NCBI RefSeq assembly: GCF_000718005.1
Contig: NZ_JODV01000007.1
Direction: 5' to 3' (one strand)
Source of the DNA: Actinoalloteichus_B caeruleus
Lineage (GTDB): Bacteria > Actinomycetota > Actinomycetes > Mycobacteriales > Pseudonocardiaceae
DNA: 64,000 nt
Part shown: in pieces, positions 48,481 to 57,799 of the stretch
Layout: every line of letters begins with the position of its first letter
How positions within the stretch are numbered: position 1 is the stretch's first letter
The notes under the pieces: generated by a model
The model's input: only the letters and a program-made list of their open reading frames with translations
What the model was told of the DNA's origin: nothing
Database searches by the model: none
Translations under genes and position numbers: made by a program

Positions 48481-50604
48481 TCACTCCTCGTCCCCCCGGG
48501 GCCACACCGGCTCCCGCTCGCCCGGCCGGTTCGTCGCCCCGTCGCCGGCCGGCCCGGGGGGTGGGATCCGTGGGACGTCGTCCTCCGACTCGGCCGGAAC
48601 CGGGGCAGGGGTTCGCGTCCCGCGCCCCCCGCCCGCCGCCCAGGACCAGGACTCCGCGCTCGTCCGCCAGCCGTCCGAGCCGGGGCGGTCGTCGTGGCCG
48701 TCGGCCTCGCGGGGAGCGGGCGGGCCGGGCTCCGCGCCGTGTCCCTCGCCGGGGAGGCTTTCGTCGGCCCGGGTGCCTGGGGTCGTCCTCGGACGACCGG
48801 CGCGGGAACGCCGCCCTGGCGCGCCCCGACCGCCGCCCGACGTCTCCCCGCGCCCGCCCCGCCCCCGTCGACCGCGGCCCTCCCGATTTCGGGGGCGGGG
48901 GGTGCCATCCCCTGGTTCCGGGACGGCGCCGCCGGGGACCCGGTCGGCCCGCGAGGGGGACCCGGACGACGAGGTGTCGACCACGGGGGCCTCCGGGGCC
49001 CGCCCGGCGTCCCCGGACCACCGAGGCCCGGGGACCGCCGAGGAAGCCGGATCCCGGACGTTCTGAGTGGCCTGGGCATCCCCGGGCCACTCGCCGCCAG
49101 TCCCGTCCGCCGCCGCGACCGTTCCACCGTGGACGCCTTCGTGCCCCGCCACCTGGTCCTCGACGGTCGCCGCCGGACCCGGCCCGTCGGCCTGGTCCTC
49201 GCGTTCCTCCCTCCGCTCATCCGGGGAAGCGCCGTCAGCCTCGTCATCCGACGCGTCGGCCACCTCCACGTCGTCCGGCGGTGTCGGGTCGTCGGCGTCC
49301 CGGCCGGGGTGCCCGTCGTGGCCCTCGCCCGGCGTCGGGGCGCCACCCGCCGGGCCGGTGACCGATGCCGAGGGGTCGGTCACCGAGTGGTCGGCGGCAC
49401 CGGCGGCCGTCGAGGCGGGCCGACGGGGGCCGAGGAACCAGGCGAGGAGCGCGCCGGGCACGGCGACCCAGCAGAAGACCGCGCTGGCGAACTCGCCGGC
49501 GGGGACGCGCATCGCGCCGAAGGGCCCGTCGGCGAGTTGGCCACCCGCGAGCAACGCGGCCGCGAACGCTCCGGTCGCGGCGACGGCCGCCGACACCGCG
49601 ACCGGCCGCAGCCGGGCGACGGGGTTGGCGGCGTCGCCCCGGCATCGCCAGCCGACCAGCAGACCGCCGGCCAGAGGGCCGAGCACCACCGGCGCCCACG
49701 CCAGGTGCGGCCCCGTCCCGGGAACCGCCGCCAGCAGTGGGACGTCCGGGACGGACGCGGACTCCAGCCAGAACAACGACAGCTCGAGCTGGCCGAGCGA
49801 CACCGGTACACCGGTGCAGAAGGCGGCGACGGCCAGGAGCATGTTCGGGAGGTAGGCGAGGGAGAGCAACAGGAGGCCCAGCGCCGCACCCGCGCCTCCC
49901 TCGGTGGTGAACAACTCGGCGGCGCGCCCTGCCGCGAACCCGAGGGCGACGACGAGGACGGCGGCGGCACCGGCCGCCACTGCCGAGAGCGCGAGGGCCG
50001 CGCCCCGGAAGCCGAGGGTGACGTGGGCCTCCGCTTCGGTGAACAGCCGGCGGTGCCAGCCGTCGACGAGGGCGGTGCCCACCAGCGCACCCGCTCCCGC
50101 CAGCAGACCAGGGTGGAGCGTGGCGGTGAGGACCGAGACCACCACCGGCCCCGAGCCGGGTGCGAGGCTGAGGGCGAGAGCCACCGTCGAGTGCGCCAGC
50201 GCGGTCGATCCGACGATCCACCACACCGCGCGACCCGCGCCACCAACCCGCCGGCAGGCGGCCCCCGCCGCCGAGGCGACCAACGCGACCAGCAGGGCGG
50301 TCGGCAGGAGCGGCAGCATTCCCAGCGGGTGGTCGGCGATGAGGAGCGGCACCTGGAAGGCCGCCAGCCAGCCGGCACCGGCCGCACCCAGCACCGACGG
50401 CAGCGACAGCTCCGGCGCGCCGGCCAGCGAGAGCACCAGGGCGATGACGGCGGCGACCCCGAGGTAGCCGAGCACCAGACACCCGCTCGTGGCGGCGAAC
50501 ACGATCCGGACCCGTTCCCACCGCCCGGCGGGCTTCGCCGCCTCCGGGGTGGTGGCCTGATCGTCCTCGGAGCGTCGGGCGCGAGCCGTCTGCATCGTGA
50601 TCAT
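48481..50604 (-). CDS. perM: PerM-like (DUF6350) membrane protein
   Basis: This 707-residue protein has about nine to ten hydrophobic helices in residues 25-400 (SGCLVLGYLGVAAVIALVLS, LLALVASAAGAACRR-type segments, FAAALLAGGQLADGPFG). A Pro/Asp/Glu/Gly-rich tail of about 300 residues follows and must be disordered, ending GEREPVWPRGDEE. The DUF6350 domain and position next to purN identify it as the counterpart of M. tuberculosis Rv0955 (PerM), a protein needed for cell division under stress. The tail is much longer than the roughly 450-residue mycobacterial protein requires and is a lineage-specific feature. The start could be either of two ATGs, 9 bp apart. Confidence 0.85.
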   Translation of the reverse strand: MITMQTARARRSEDDQATTPEAAKPAGRWERVRIVFAATSGCLVLGYLGVAAVIALVLSLAGAPELSLPSVLGAAGAGWLAAFQVPLLIADHPLGMLPLLPTALLVALVASAAGAACRRVGGAGRAVWWIVGSTALAHSTVALALSLAPGSGPVVVSVLTATLHPGLLAGAGALVGTALVDGWHRRLFTEAEAHVTLGFRGAALALSAVAAGAAAVLVVALGFAAGRAAELFTTEGGAGAALGLLLLSLAYLPNMLLAVAAFCTGVPVSLGQLELSLFWLESASVPDVPLLAAVPGTGPHLAWAPVVLGPLAGGLLVGWRCRGDAANPVARLRPVAVSAAVAATGAFAAALLAGGQLADGPFGAMRVPAGEFASAVFCWVAVPGALLAWFLGPRRPASTAAGAADHSVTDPSASVTGPAGGAPTPGEGHDGHPGRDADDPTPPDDVEVADASDDEADGASPDERREEREDQADGPGPAATVEDQVAGHEGVHGGTVAAADGTGGEWPGDAQATQNVRDPASSAVPGPRWSGDAGRAPEAPVVDTSSSGSPSRADRVPGGAVPEPGDGTPRPRNREGRGRRGRGGRGETSGGGRGAPGRRSRAGRPRTTPGTRADESLPGEGHGAEPGPPAPREADGHDDRPGSDGWRTSAESWSWAAGGGRGTRTPAPVPAESEDDVPRIPPPGPAGDGATNRPGEREPVWPRGDEE

Positions 50605-50670
50605 GTCTGCCAGACTGACAGAGAAGGTGCTCCGATCAGCCCAACGAGACTAGCTCTTTCGGGTGAGAAA

Positions 50671-50694
50671 AACGGCGGGCCGAGGCCCGCCGTT
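50671..50694 (-). terminator. Intrinsic terminator with U-tract after the DUF5336 gene
   Basis: On the minus strand AACGGCGGG-CCTCGG-CCCGCCGTT, with further possible pairs in the loop, is followed by TTTTTCTC, a canonical rho-independent terminator. It lies 90 bp past the stop of the gene at 50785 and upstream of perM. Confidence 0.85.
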
Positions 50695-50784
50695 CCCCTG
50701 GTCACGTTGTTCGGTTGTCGTCCGGCCGTCCTGGTGGTCCACCGGTCCCCGCGTCGGTGGGCGTCGTCGGCCAGGTCTGGGGCG

Positions 50785-51438
50785 TCAGGCCCCGCTGCCG
50801 CCGGGGGGAGTCCCGGGCTGGCCGTACTGGCCGGGCTGCTGCGGCTGCTGGCCGTACTGGCCGGGGGCCTGGCCGTACTGGCCCGGCTGGCCGTACTGCC
50901 CGGGGGCCTGGCCGTACTGCTGCTCCTGCCCGTACTGACCGGGCTGGGGCTGCCCCTGCTGCGGGAACCCGCCGCTGGCGGGGTTCCAGCCACCCTGCGG
51001 GTAGGCGGGCTTCGGCGTCAGCTTGATGATCTTCTGCTCCAGCAGCCACGCCACGACCAGGGTCGCGGCCTGGAGCAGTCCGACGATGAGGGCGATGACC
51101 GGGACGGCCTCCATGTCCCCGGAACGGTGCACGATGACCTGGAGGAAGGTGAGGGCACCCAGCACGGAGAGGAGGGCCGCCGGCAGCAGCAGCCGACCCA
51201 TGTCCGGCAGCAGGGTGAGGCCCGCGAGCACACCGGCGAGCAGCATCGCGGTCAGCGACGCGCCCGTGCCGGTGATGTCCAGGTAGACGCCGCCCAGGTC
51301 CTCAGCGAAGGCGAGCAGGTAGACGACCAGGGCCAGACCGGCCCCGGCGAGGGTGAGGACGAGTTGGAGGTTGAGCCCTCCGCTTGTGGGGGCCGGGCCT
51401 CCGGCCTGCGGGGGCTGGGCACCGTACGGGGCGGACAT
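50785..51438 (-). CDS. DUF5336 membrane protein with GQYGQ repeats (34-kDa antigen-like)
   Basis: This 217-residue protein corresponds by position and features to M. tuberculosis Rv0954. Four hydrophobic helices are visible: LVLTLAGAGLALVVYLLAFA, GASLTAMLLAGVLAGLTLL, LLLPAALLSVLGALTFLQVI and VPVIALIVGLLQAATLVVAWLL. The tail from about residue 150 is a low-complexity run of GQYGQ/GQAPGQYGQP units, with a matching tandem repeat in the DNA (about 50815-50945). It lies between sucD and perM as in mycobacteria and has its own terminator. The role is unknown, but Rv0954-like proteins have been linked to the divisome. The ATG at 51438 has GGAGAC upstream. Confidence 0.83.
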   Translation of the reverse strand: MSAPYGAQPPQAGGPAPTSGGLNLQLVLTLAGAGLALVVYLLAFAEDLGGVYLDITGTGASLTAMLLAGVLAGLTLLPDMGRLLLPAALLSVLGALTFLQVIVHRSGDMEAVPVIALIVGLLQAATLVVAWLLEQKIIKLTPKPAYPQGGWNPASGGFPQQGQPQPGQYGQEQQYGQAPGQYGQPGQYGQAPGQYGQQPQQPGQYGQPGTPPGGSGA

Positions 51439-51539
51439 GGCGGGGTCTCCTCCACTAGGACGTGAACCGGCTGATCGGCTCCAAACGCTAACCGATACCG
51501 GGCTTGGACGGACCGATGCCCGGTCGCGTTCCACACGAA

Positions 51540-51590
51540 GAGCAGAGTGGGGCCGGTCTCCGCCCCGCGGAGTCCGGCCCCACTCTGCTC
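51540..51590 (-). terminator. Strong terminator after sucCD
   Basis: A 17-bp perfect stem, GAGCAGAGTGGGGCCGG with CCGGCCCCACTCTGCTC, encloses a 17-nt loop that can itself pair (CTCCG/CGGAG). It lies 33 bp past the sucD stop and separates sucCD from the next gene's promoter. Confidence 0.88.
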
Positions 51591-51623
51591 CCGGTGACCG
51601 CCCGGTCACCGGCGTTCACGCGC

Positions 51624-52526
51624 TCAGCCGAGGTTCTGGAACACCTCGCGTGCGAGCTGCGCGGTCTCGCTCGGGGTCTTGCCGACCCGCACGCCCACGG
51701 CCTCCAGCGCCTCCTGCTTGGCGGCGGCGGTGCCCGCCGAGCCGGAGACGATGGCACCGGCGTGCCCCATCGTCTTGCCCTCGGGGGCGGTGAAGCCCGC
51801 GACGTAGCCCACCACCGGCTTGGTGATGTTCTCCTTGATGTAGGCGGCGGCCCGCTCCTCGGCGTCCCCGCCGATCTCACCGATGAGCACGATGAGGTCG
51901 GTCTCCGGGTCCTCCTGGAAGGCGGCCAGCGCGTCGATGTGCGTCGTCCCGATGACCGGGTCGCCGCCGATGCCGACGGCCGTGGAGAAGCCGATGTCCC
52001 GCAGCTCGTACATCATCTGGTAGGTCAGCGTGCCCGACTTGGACACCAGACCGATCCGGCCGGGGCCGGTGATGTCGGCGGGGATGATGCCGGCGTTCGA
52101 CTTGCCGGGGGAGATGACGCCGGGGCAGTTCGGGCCGACGATCCGGGTCTTGCCGCCGGTGGCGACGGCGTGCGCCCAGAAGGCGGCGGTGTCGTGCACC
52201 GGGATGCCCTCGGTGATGACCACGGCGAGGCCGATTCCGGCGTCGATCGCCTCGAACACCGCGGACTTGGCGAACTTCGGCGGAACGAAGATCACCGTCA
52301 CGTCAGCGCCGGTGGCCTCCATCGCCTCGGCGACCGTCGCGAAGACCGGCAGCGCCTGACCGTCGAACTCGACCTTCTGCCCAGCCTTGCGGGGGTTCAC
52401 GCCGCCCACGATCTGGGTACCGGCGGCGAGCATCCGACGGGTGTGCTTGCTGCCCTCGGACCCGGTGATCCCCTGGACGATGACCTTGCTGTTCTCGTTG
52501 AGGAAGATAGCCATCTCTGGTCTCAC
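51624..52526 (-). CDS. sucD: Succinyl-CoA synthetase alpha subunit
   Basis: This 300-residue alpha subunit carries the CoA-binding Rossmann domain (KVIVQGITGSEGSKHTRRML, VGGVNPRKAG) and the phosphohistidine loop in 'GKTMGHAGAIVSGSAGTAAA', where the His is phosphorylated during catalysis. 'GPNCPGVISPGKSNAGIIP' is the typical central motif. With SucC it converts succinyl-CoA to succinate with substrate-level phosphorylation in the TCA cycle. Its start overlaps the sucC stop by 4 nt. Length and motifs are normal. Confidence 0.96.
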   Translation of the reverse strand: MRPEMAIFLNENSKVIVQGITGSEGSKHTRRMLAAGTQIVGGVNPRKAGQKVEFDGQALPVFATVAEAMEATGADVTVIFVPPKFAKSAVFEAIDAGIGLAVVITEGIPVHDTAAFWAHAVATGGKTRIVGPNCPGVISPGKSNAGIIPADITGPGRIGLVSKSGTLTYQMMYELRDIGFSTAVGIGGDPVIGTTHIDALAAFQEDPETDLIVLIGEIGGDAEERAAAYIKENITKPVVGYVAGFTAPEGKTMGHAGAIVSGSAGTAAAKQEALEAVGVRVGKTPSETAQLAREVFQNLG

Positions 52527-53701
52527 GCCCCCTGCGCGGCGAGTTCGGCGGCCTTGTCCGCCGCCTCATCCATGGTCTTCACCTGGACCAGCCCGGGCAG
52601 CGCCGCCTCGGTGAGGATGCGCCGGCCCTCCTCGGCGTTGTTGCCGTCGAGGCGGACGACGATCGGCCGGGTCACGGCCTCCCCCCGGCTCTCCAGCAGC
52701 TGGAAGGCGCTGACGATGCCGTTGGCCACCGCGTCGCAGGCGGTGATGCCGCCGAAGACGTTGACGAACACGGACTTCACGTCGGCGTCGGAGAGGATGA
52801 TCTCCAGGCCGTTCGCCATCACCTCGGCGGAGGCACCGCCACCGATGTCGAGGAAGTTGGCCGGCTTGGCGCCCCCGTGCCGCTCGCCCGCGTAGGCGAC
52901 GACGTCCAGGGTCGACATGACGAGGCCGGCGCCGTTGCCGATGATGCCGACCTGGCCGTCCAACTTGACGTAGTTGAGGTCCTTGGCCTTGGCCGCGGCC
53001 TCCAGCGGGTCCTCGGCGCCCTTGTCGACGAGGTCCGCGTGCGCCTCGTGGCGGAAGGCGGCGTTGTCGTCCAACGTCACCTTGCCGTCGAGCGCGATGA
53101 TCTTGCCCTGCGGGTCGCGGACCAGCGGGTTGACCTCGACCAGCGTCGCGTCCTCACCGACGAAGCCGTCCCACAGCTTCACGATGACGTCGGCGACCTG
53201 GTCGGCGACCTCGGCCGGGAAGTTGGCGGCCTTGACGATCTCCTGGGCCTTGGCCAGGTCGACGCCGTTGATGGCGTCGACGGGCACCTTGGCCAGCGCC
53301 TCGGGCTTGGTGGCCGCGACCTCCTCGATGTCCATGCCGCCCTCGACGGAGGCCATGGCGAGGAAGGTGCGGTTGGCACGGTCCAGCAGGAAGGAGAAGT
53401 AGTACTCCTCCGCGATGTCCGAGGCTGGGGTCACCAGCACCCGGCGGACGACGTGCCCCTTGATGTCGAGGCCGAGGATGCCCTCGGCCTTCTCCTGGGT
53501 TTCGTCGGGGTTGTCGGCGAGCTTGACGCCACCGGCCTTGCCACGCCCACCGGTCTTCACCTGGGCTTTGACGACGACGGGGACGCCGAGTTCCTCGGCG
53601 GCGGCCCTGGCCTCGTCGGCAGTGGCGGCCACGGCGCCCGGCAACACCGGCACACCATAGTTAGCGAAGATGTCCTTCGCTTGGTATTCGTACAGGTCCA
53701 C
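52523..53701 (-). CDS. sucC: Succinyl-CoA synthetase beta subunit
   Basis: This 392-residue ATP-grasp subunit starts MDLYEYQAKDIFANYGVPVL, the standard N-terminus. Nucleotide-binding sequences include VVVKAQVKTGGRGKAGGVKL and VRRVLVTPASDIAEEYYFSF. 'LVEVNPLVRDPQGKIIALDG' holds metal ligands, and 'GNGAGLVMSTLDVVAYAGER' with 'FLDIGGGASAEVMANGLEI' forms the C-terminal ligase domain. It is first in the sucC-sucD operon. The promoter must lie in the 185-bp gap to the B12-binding protein gene upstream. Confidence 0.96.
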   Translation of the reverse strand: MDLYEYQAKDIFANYGVPVLPGAVAATADEARAAAEELGVPVVVKAQVKTGGRGKAGGVKLADNPDETQEKAEGILGLDIKGHVVRRVLVTPASDIAEEYYFSFLLDRANRTFLAMASVEGGMDIEEVAATKPEALAKVPVDAINGVDLAKAQEIVKAANFPAEVADQVADVIVKLWDGFVGEDATLVEVNPLVRDPQGKIIALDGKVTLDDNAAFRHEAHADLVDKGAEDPLEAAAKAKDLNYVKLDGQVGIIGNGAGLVMSTLDVVAYAGERHGGAKPANFLDIGGGASAEVMANGLEIILSDADVKSVFVNVFGGITACDAVANGIVSAFQLLESRGEAVTRPIVVRLDGNNAEEGRRILTEAALPGLVQVKTMDEAADKAAELAAQGA

Positions 53702-53886
53702 TCGAGTCTCCTGCGACGTCGGTGTCGGACTCAGCAGACCCTAGCGACCTGCGGGGACGCACGGGAAATCGCTGGCGGTGAGGTCAATCACGGCAGTGAG
53801 ACGCATCGCACCGCCGGCCGGGGAGAGGGCGTCCGCGTCGTCTGACCGCCGGCTCCGCGCGGACGCGGACGGACCCCGGCCCGAGG

Positions 53887-54294
<408 letters not shown>

Positions 54295-54454
54295 GGTTTC
54301 CTCCTGGGGCGCACACGGGCACAGGCGGTGGCCAGGATCGCTGGCGAACCGCTGTCGCCCACGGGACGACGTTGTCCTCGGGGTCATGTCACACGAACCG
54401 CCACCCACCGCGCGAGGTGTTCTCCATCACCATCCGCCACCATCCGCCGAGAGA

Positions 54455-56161
54455 CTAACGGCTGCCCTGGAACGTCGCCCCGCCCCGCCGCGACCGGGCG
54501 GCGAGCACCGCGCCGACCACGAGGGACACCAGGCAGCACCCGGCCAGCCACAGCCCGGCCCCGGGAGCGCCGTCCGCCACCCTCGCCACCGTGAGCGGGA
54601 GTTCGAGCATCCGCAGCGCGAGGAGGGCGGCCGCTCCCAGCAGGAGCCCCACCGCCTGGCCCGGCCGGGAGAACGGCGCGAGCGCGGCGGCCACGACAAC
54701 GGCGATCAGGACCACGACCAGGCCAAGCGAGGCCACCCGGAAGTCGTTCCACAGGCCGGCGGCCGCGAAGTCCCGACCGGTGAGCACCGGGAGCCCGAAG
54801 GCCCCGACCGACCAGAGCAACGTCATGGCCACCGGTACCGCCAGCACCTGGTTGACGGTGCGCTCGCTGAGGTCGACGTCGTCCCGTTCCCCCGCGCCGG
54901 CGACCAGGGCGAGCACGCCGGCGAGCACGGCCAGCGGAACCGAGGCCATCGACGCCCAGGCCCCCGCCCCGAGTTCGACGCCCGGGTAGTCCAGCGTCAT
55001 GAGGACGGGCTCCAACGCGCTCGTCACGGCCAGCGGAACAGCTGTCCAGCCGACGACGAAGGCGGGGCGGACCGCGACCGACCAGCGGGGCACCAGCATC
55101 GCGACCGACAGCCCGACCACCAGGAGCCCAGCGGGAACCAGGAGCCGGGCGGGGTACTCGGGCGGCTGGTCGGCACCCGTCACGACGACCAGCTGCCGCC
55201 CGGTGGCGGCGAGGACCGCCGCGACACCGGCCGCCAGCCCCGCCAGTCCCGCCGCCCGCCGCAGCCGCGCGGAGCCGGGCAGCACCACGGTGTCCGCATC
55301 GGGGCGCCGCTCGCTGGGCCGGGCCGCGCGCAGACCGGTCACCAGCCCGAGCGCGGCCAGCAGGGCAGCGGCGAGCAACGCCACCACGGGCCCCCAGCCC
55401 GCGCGCAGGTCCGCGCCGAGCAGGCCAGCCAGCAACACGGGCACCTCGAACCACGCCAACGCGAGCGCGGCGCCCACCAGGCCGCCGAGCACGGACTCCC
55501 CGGAGGAGGAGGTGGCGGCGAAGGTCGCGGCCAGCACGACGGCGACCGCGACGACGACGAGGCCGAGGCGTTCCCAGCCCGCCCCCTCCAGCGCCCCGCT
55601 CGGGAGGAGGTAGGGCGTCTCGGACTCGAACGGTCGCGTGAGGACCCCCGCCGCGGCCGCGACCGAGACGCACAGCACCAGCGCCAGCAACCCGGGTGAG
55701 CCCGAGGTGGCGCGGTTCTCGCCGCCGAACCCGTCGACGAGCCGGGCCCCGCCGTCGCCGCCGGTCGGTTCGGACAGGGCGAGGAGCCCCGCCAGCAGGA
55801 CGAGCAGTGAGCCCACGAGCGAGAGCACGAGCCCCACCGATGGCGAGACCGGGTCCAGGGTGTCCAGGAGGAACAGCTCCGGCCGCGCGGCCAGGGCAGG
55901 CTCGACGGCGACCTGCACGTCGAGGACCAGGCGGCCGAGGGCGACGAGGGCCGGCCCCAGCAGCACCCACCTGGCGGCCACCGGCCGCCCCCGGGTGATC
56001 AGCAGCAGGCCCACCGCCGGGGCGAGGAGGCCGACCAACGCCATCCACGGCCACGAGGCGTAGGCGGGAGCGTGGCCCCCGTCGGTGACCCCGACGACCG
56101 GCGCCAGTGCCACGAGCACCCCGCCCGCCGCGGCGACCACCAGTGCGACACGCAGCCTCAT
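54455..56161 (-). CDS. Large hypothetical multi-pass membrane protein
   Basis: This 568-residue protein is almost entirely hydrophobic, with roughly fourteen predicted helices, for example VALVVAAAGGVLVALAPVVG, VGLVLSLVGSLLVLLAGLLA and LGLVVVLIAVVVAAALAPFS. Polar loops include SEPTGGDGGARLVDGFGGEN and 'LRAARPSERRPDADTVVLPG'. I recognise no transporter signature. Similar uncharacterised membrane proteins lie near sucCD in other Pseudonocardiales, as far as I recall. The ATG at 56161 begins with a membrane helix. It diverges from the M23 peptidase across a long regulatory region. Confidence 0.7.
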   Translation of the reverse strand: MRLRVALVVAAAGGVLVALAPVVGVTDGGHAPAYASWPWMALVGLLAPAVGLLLITRGRPVAARWVLLGPALVALGRLVLDVQVAVEPALAARPELFLLDTLDPVSPSVGLVLSLVGSLLVLLAGLLALSEPTGGDGGARLVDGFGGENRATSGSPGLLALVLCVSVAAAAGVLTRPFESETPYLLPSGALEGAGWERLGLVVVAVAVVLAATFAATSSSGESVLGGLVGAALALAWFEVPVLLAGLLGADLRAGWGPVVALLAAALLAALGLVTGLRAARPSERRPDADTVVLPGSARLRRAAGLAGLAAGVAAVLAATGRQLVVVTGADQPPEYPARLLVPAGLLVVGLSVAMLVPRWSVAVRPAFVVGWTAVPLAVTSALEPVLMTLDYPGVELGAGAWASMASVPLAVLAGVLALVAGAGERDDVDLSERTVNQVLAVPVAMTLLWSVGAFGLPVLTGRDFAAAGLWNDFRVASLGLVVVLIAVVVAAALAPFSRPGQAVGLLLGAAALLALRMLELPLTVARVADGAPGAGLWLAGCCLVSLVVGAVLAARSRRGGATFQGSR

Positions 56162-56944
56162 CAGTGTGCTGACCTCCCGTGCTGTCCACGTCGGCGGCGA
56201 GTCGGCTGCCGGCGGGCTCCGTGGTCCCCTCGGCGCCCAGCCCCACCGCGCCCGGCCGGTCCGGTTCTCCGGGCCGCCTCGGTCGATGTCGGGTGGCGGC
56301 GTCGTTTCCGGGCCCTTCCCGCGCCCGGGAGCGAGCCCTGGGTGAAGCTAACAAGGTCACGGGCTGAATCGCCGGAGCAGGCGGCCGTGTTGGTTGATCT
56401 TCCCGGATCGCCTGTCCGTCGCAGCGGGCGGCTACCGAGCGCGACGGGCCCGGCAGCGACGACCCCGGTGCCGGCCCCCGGCACCCGCCCATCCGAGCGC
56501 TGTCCACAGTGCCATCACGACCGTCGCTGACCTGCAAGGAAGTGACGAATTCAGTGGCACATCAGGAAAATTCGCCACCACTTCCCCTCGTTCGGGTGAC
56601 ATATATCACGTTTCACCCCGAGGTCCCGCCCGATCGACGCACCAGTACCGGCCATCCGAGCGACGGTTACTCCACTCGCCGTAAGAAAACCGGCGCCGTC
56701 GCCCCACCGTTCGACCCAGGGGTTCCATACCGAGAACGGTGATCACGCAAATGTCAACGGCACTGCCGGTGACAACTTGGAAGCCAGTGACCCCGGTCAC
56801 CGATCCCGTGGTCCATTCGGGGCCCCAGGGATTTGCCCTTAGGGGTCGGCCCCCGTTACTGTCCCCCGGTCCGTTGTCACGGTCTGGTCACGAACAGGAC
56901 GCGTCGCTGGTTACCCCGACCCGCGAACCGGGATCCCCCGCCCG
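56162..56944. other. Long leader/promoter region between divergent genes
   Basis: These 783 bp hold no recognisable gene. About 56530-56720 is clearly AT-richer than the surroundings and probably contains the promoters of both flanking genes; a CRP-like site is inside it. From 56740 to 56944 several short dyads (for example GTGACC-CC-GGTCAC near 56789, GGGGCC...GGCCCC near 56820) suggest a structured 5' leader for the M23 peptidase mRNA. I could not match it to a known riboswitch. Confidence 0.5.
56596..56609. promoter_or_regulatory. CRP/GlxR-like binding site
   Basis: GTGACATATATCAC is a perfect GTGA-N6-TCAC dyad with a central TA step, matching the core of the actinobacterial CRP/GlxR consensus TGTGANNTANNTCACA except for the outermost bases. 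It lies in the AT-rich part of the gap upstream of the M23 peptidase and the divergent membrane protein. Confidence 0.5.
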
Positions 56945-57799
56945 GTGCCTCGACCAGACTCCCCGAAGACGGAAGGGCAGGCATTGGCTCGACACCGCTC
57001 ACCTGGCGGCGCAAGCTCCCAGGTCGTTGAGGACGCGCTCGAAGGCGAACCCTCCAATCGGCCGAAGGGAGCGCACCGGCTTCCCCCGCCGCCGTCCGCG
57101 CTTCGCGGTCGCATCATGGTGGCCGCCGTGGCCGCCGGCGCATTCGTCGCCGCGGGCCAGACGATGCAGTTGCACCAACCAGACGGCAACAACCACGAGT
57201 CCACGGCGGACGGAGTCGTACCGCTGGCGGCGGCCGGCGGAGCGGCCGCCGCGGGACACCACCAGCAGTTCACCGGAGTTGGCGGTACCGCACCGGCCCC
57301 CGAGGTGCTCCCCGTCACCCGCACCTCGGACCAGTCGGACGAGGTCAACAACATCGTCAAGAGCCAGCAGATCGAGCAGGAGATCGCGGCGTACGAAGCC
57401 GAGCTGGCCCGCCCCAAGTTCTGGCTGCCGGCCGAGGGCCGCTACACCTCCGGGTTCGGCGCCCGCTGGGGCACCACCCACTACGGCATCGACGTCGCCA
57501 ACGCCATCGGCACCCCGATCCGCGCCGCGCACGACGGCACCGTGATCGAGGCCGGGCCGGCGAGCGGCTTCGGCCTCTGGGTGCGCGTGCAGGCCGACGA
57601 CGGCACCATCACCGTCTACGGCCACATCAACACCTACTCGGTCTACCCCGGGCAGAAGGTCAAGGCGGGCGAGCAGATCGCCGAGATGGGCAATCGGGGC
57701 TTCTCCACCGGCCCGCACCTCCACTTCGAGGTCTGGGACCCGGCGGGACGGAAGATCAACCCCGAGCCGTGGCTGAACGAGCGCGGCCTCTACCTCTGA
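56945..57799 (+). CDS. M23-family cell-wall peptidase
   Basis: This 284-residue exported or membrane-anchored endopeptidase acts on peptidoglycan. One hydrophobic segment (IMVAAVAAGAFVAAGQTMQL, about 57-76) serves as signal anchor. A short helical linker (NNIVKSQQIEQEIAAYEAEL) precedes the LytM domain from about 165. Zinc ligands are in 'GTTHYGIDVANAIGTPI' (His and Asp) and 'GPHLHFEVWDPAGR' (HxH), and the domain ends with the usual 'INPEPWL'. The GTG at 56945 is the first good start; the true start may be the TTG shortly downstream. The very long AT-rich leader suggests elaborate control. Confidence 0.88.
   Translation: MPRPDSPKTEGQALARHRSPGGASSQVVEDALEGEPSNRPKGAHRLPPPPSALRGRIMVAAVAAGAFVAAGQTMQLHQPDGNNHESTADGVVPLAAAGGAAAAGHHQQFTGVGGTAPAPEVLPVTRTSDQSDEVNNIVKSQQIEQEIAAYEAELARPKFWLPAEGRYTSGFGARWGTTHYGIDVANAIGTPIRAAHDGTVIEAGPASGFGLWVRVQADDGTITVYGHINTYSVYPGQKVKAGEQIAEMGNRGFSTGPHLHFEVWDPAGRKINPEPWLNERGLYL

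Noticed and set aside
56700..56944. A c-di-AMP (ydaO/yuaA) riboswitch before the M23 peptidase
   Set aside because: Expected from genomic context in actinobacteria, but the conserved GGGGAACC and GGGGUGAA-type blocks could not be found.
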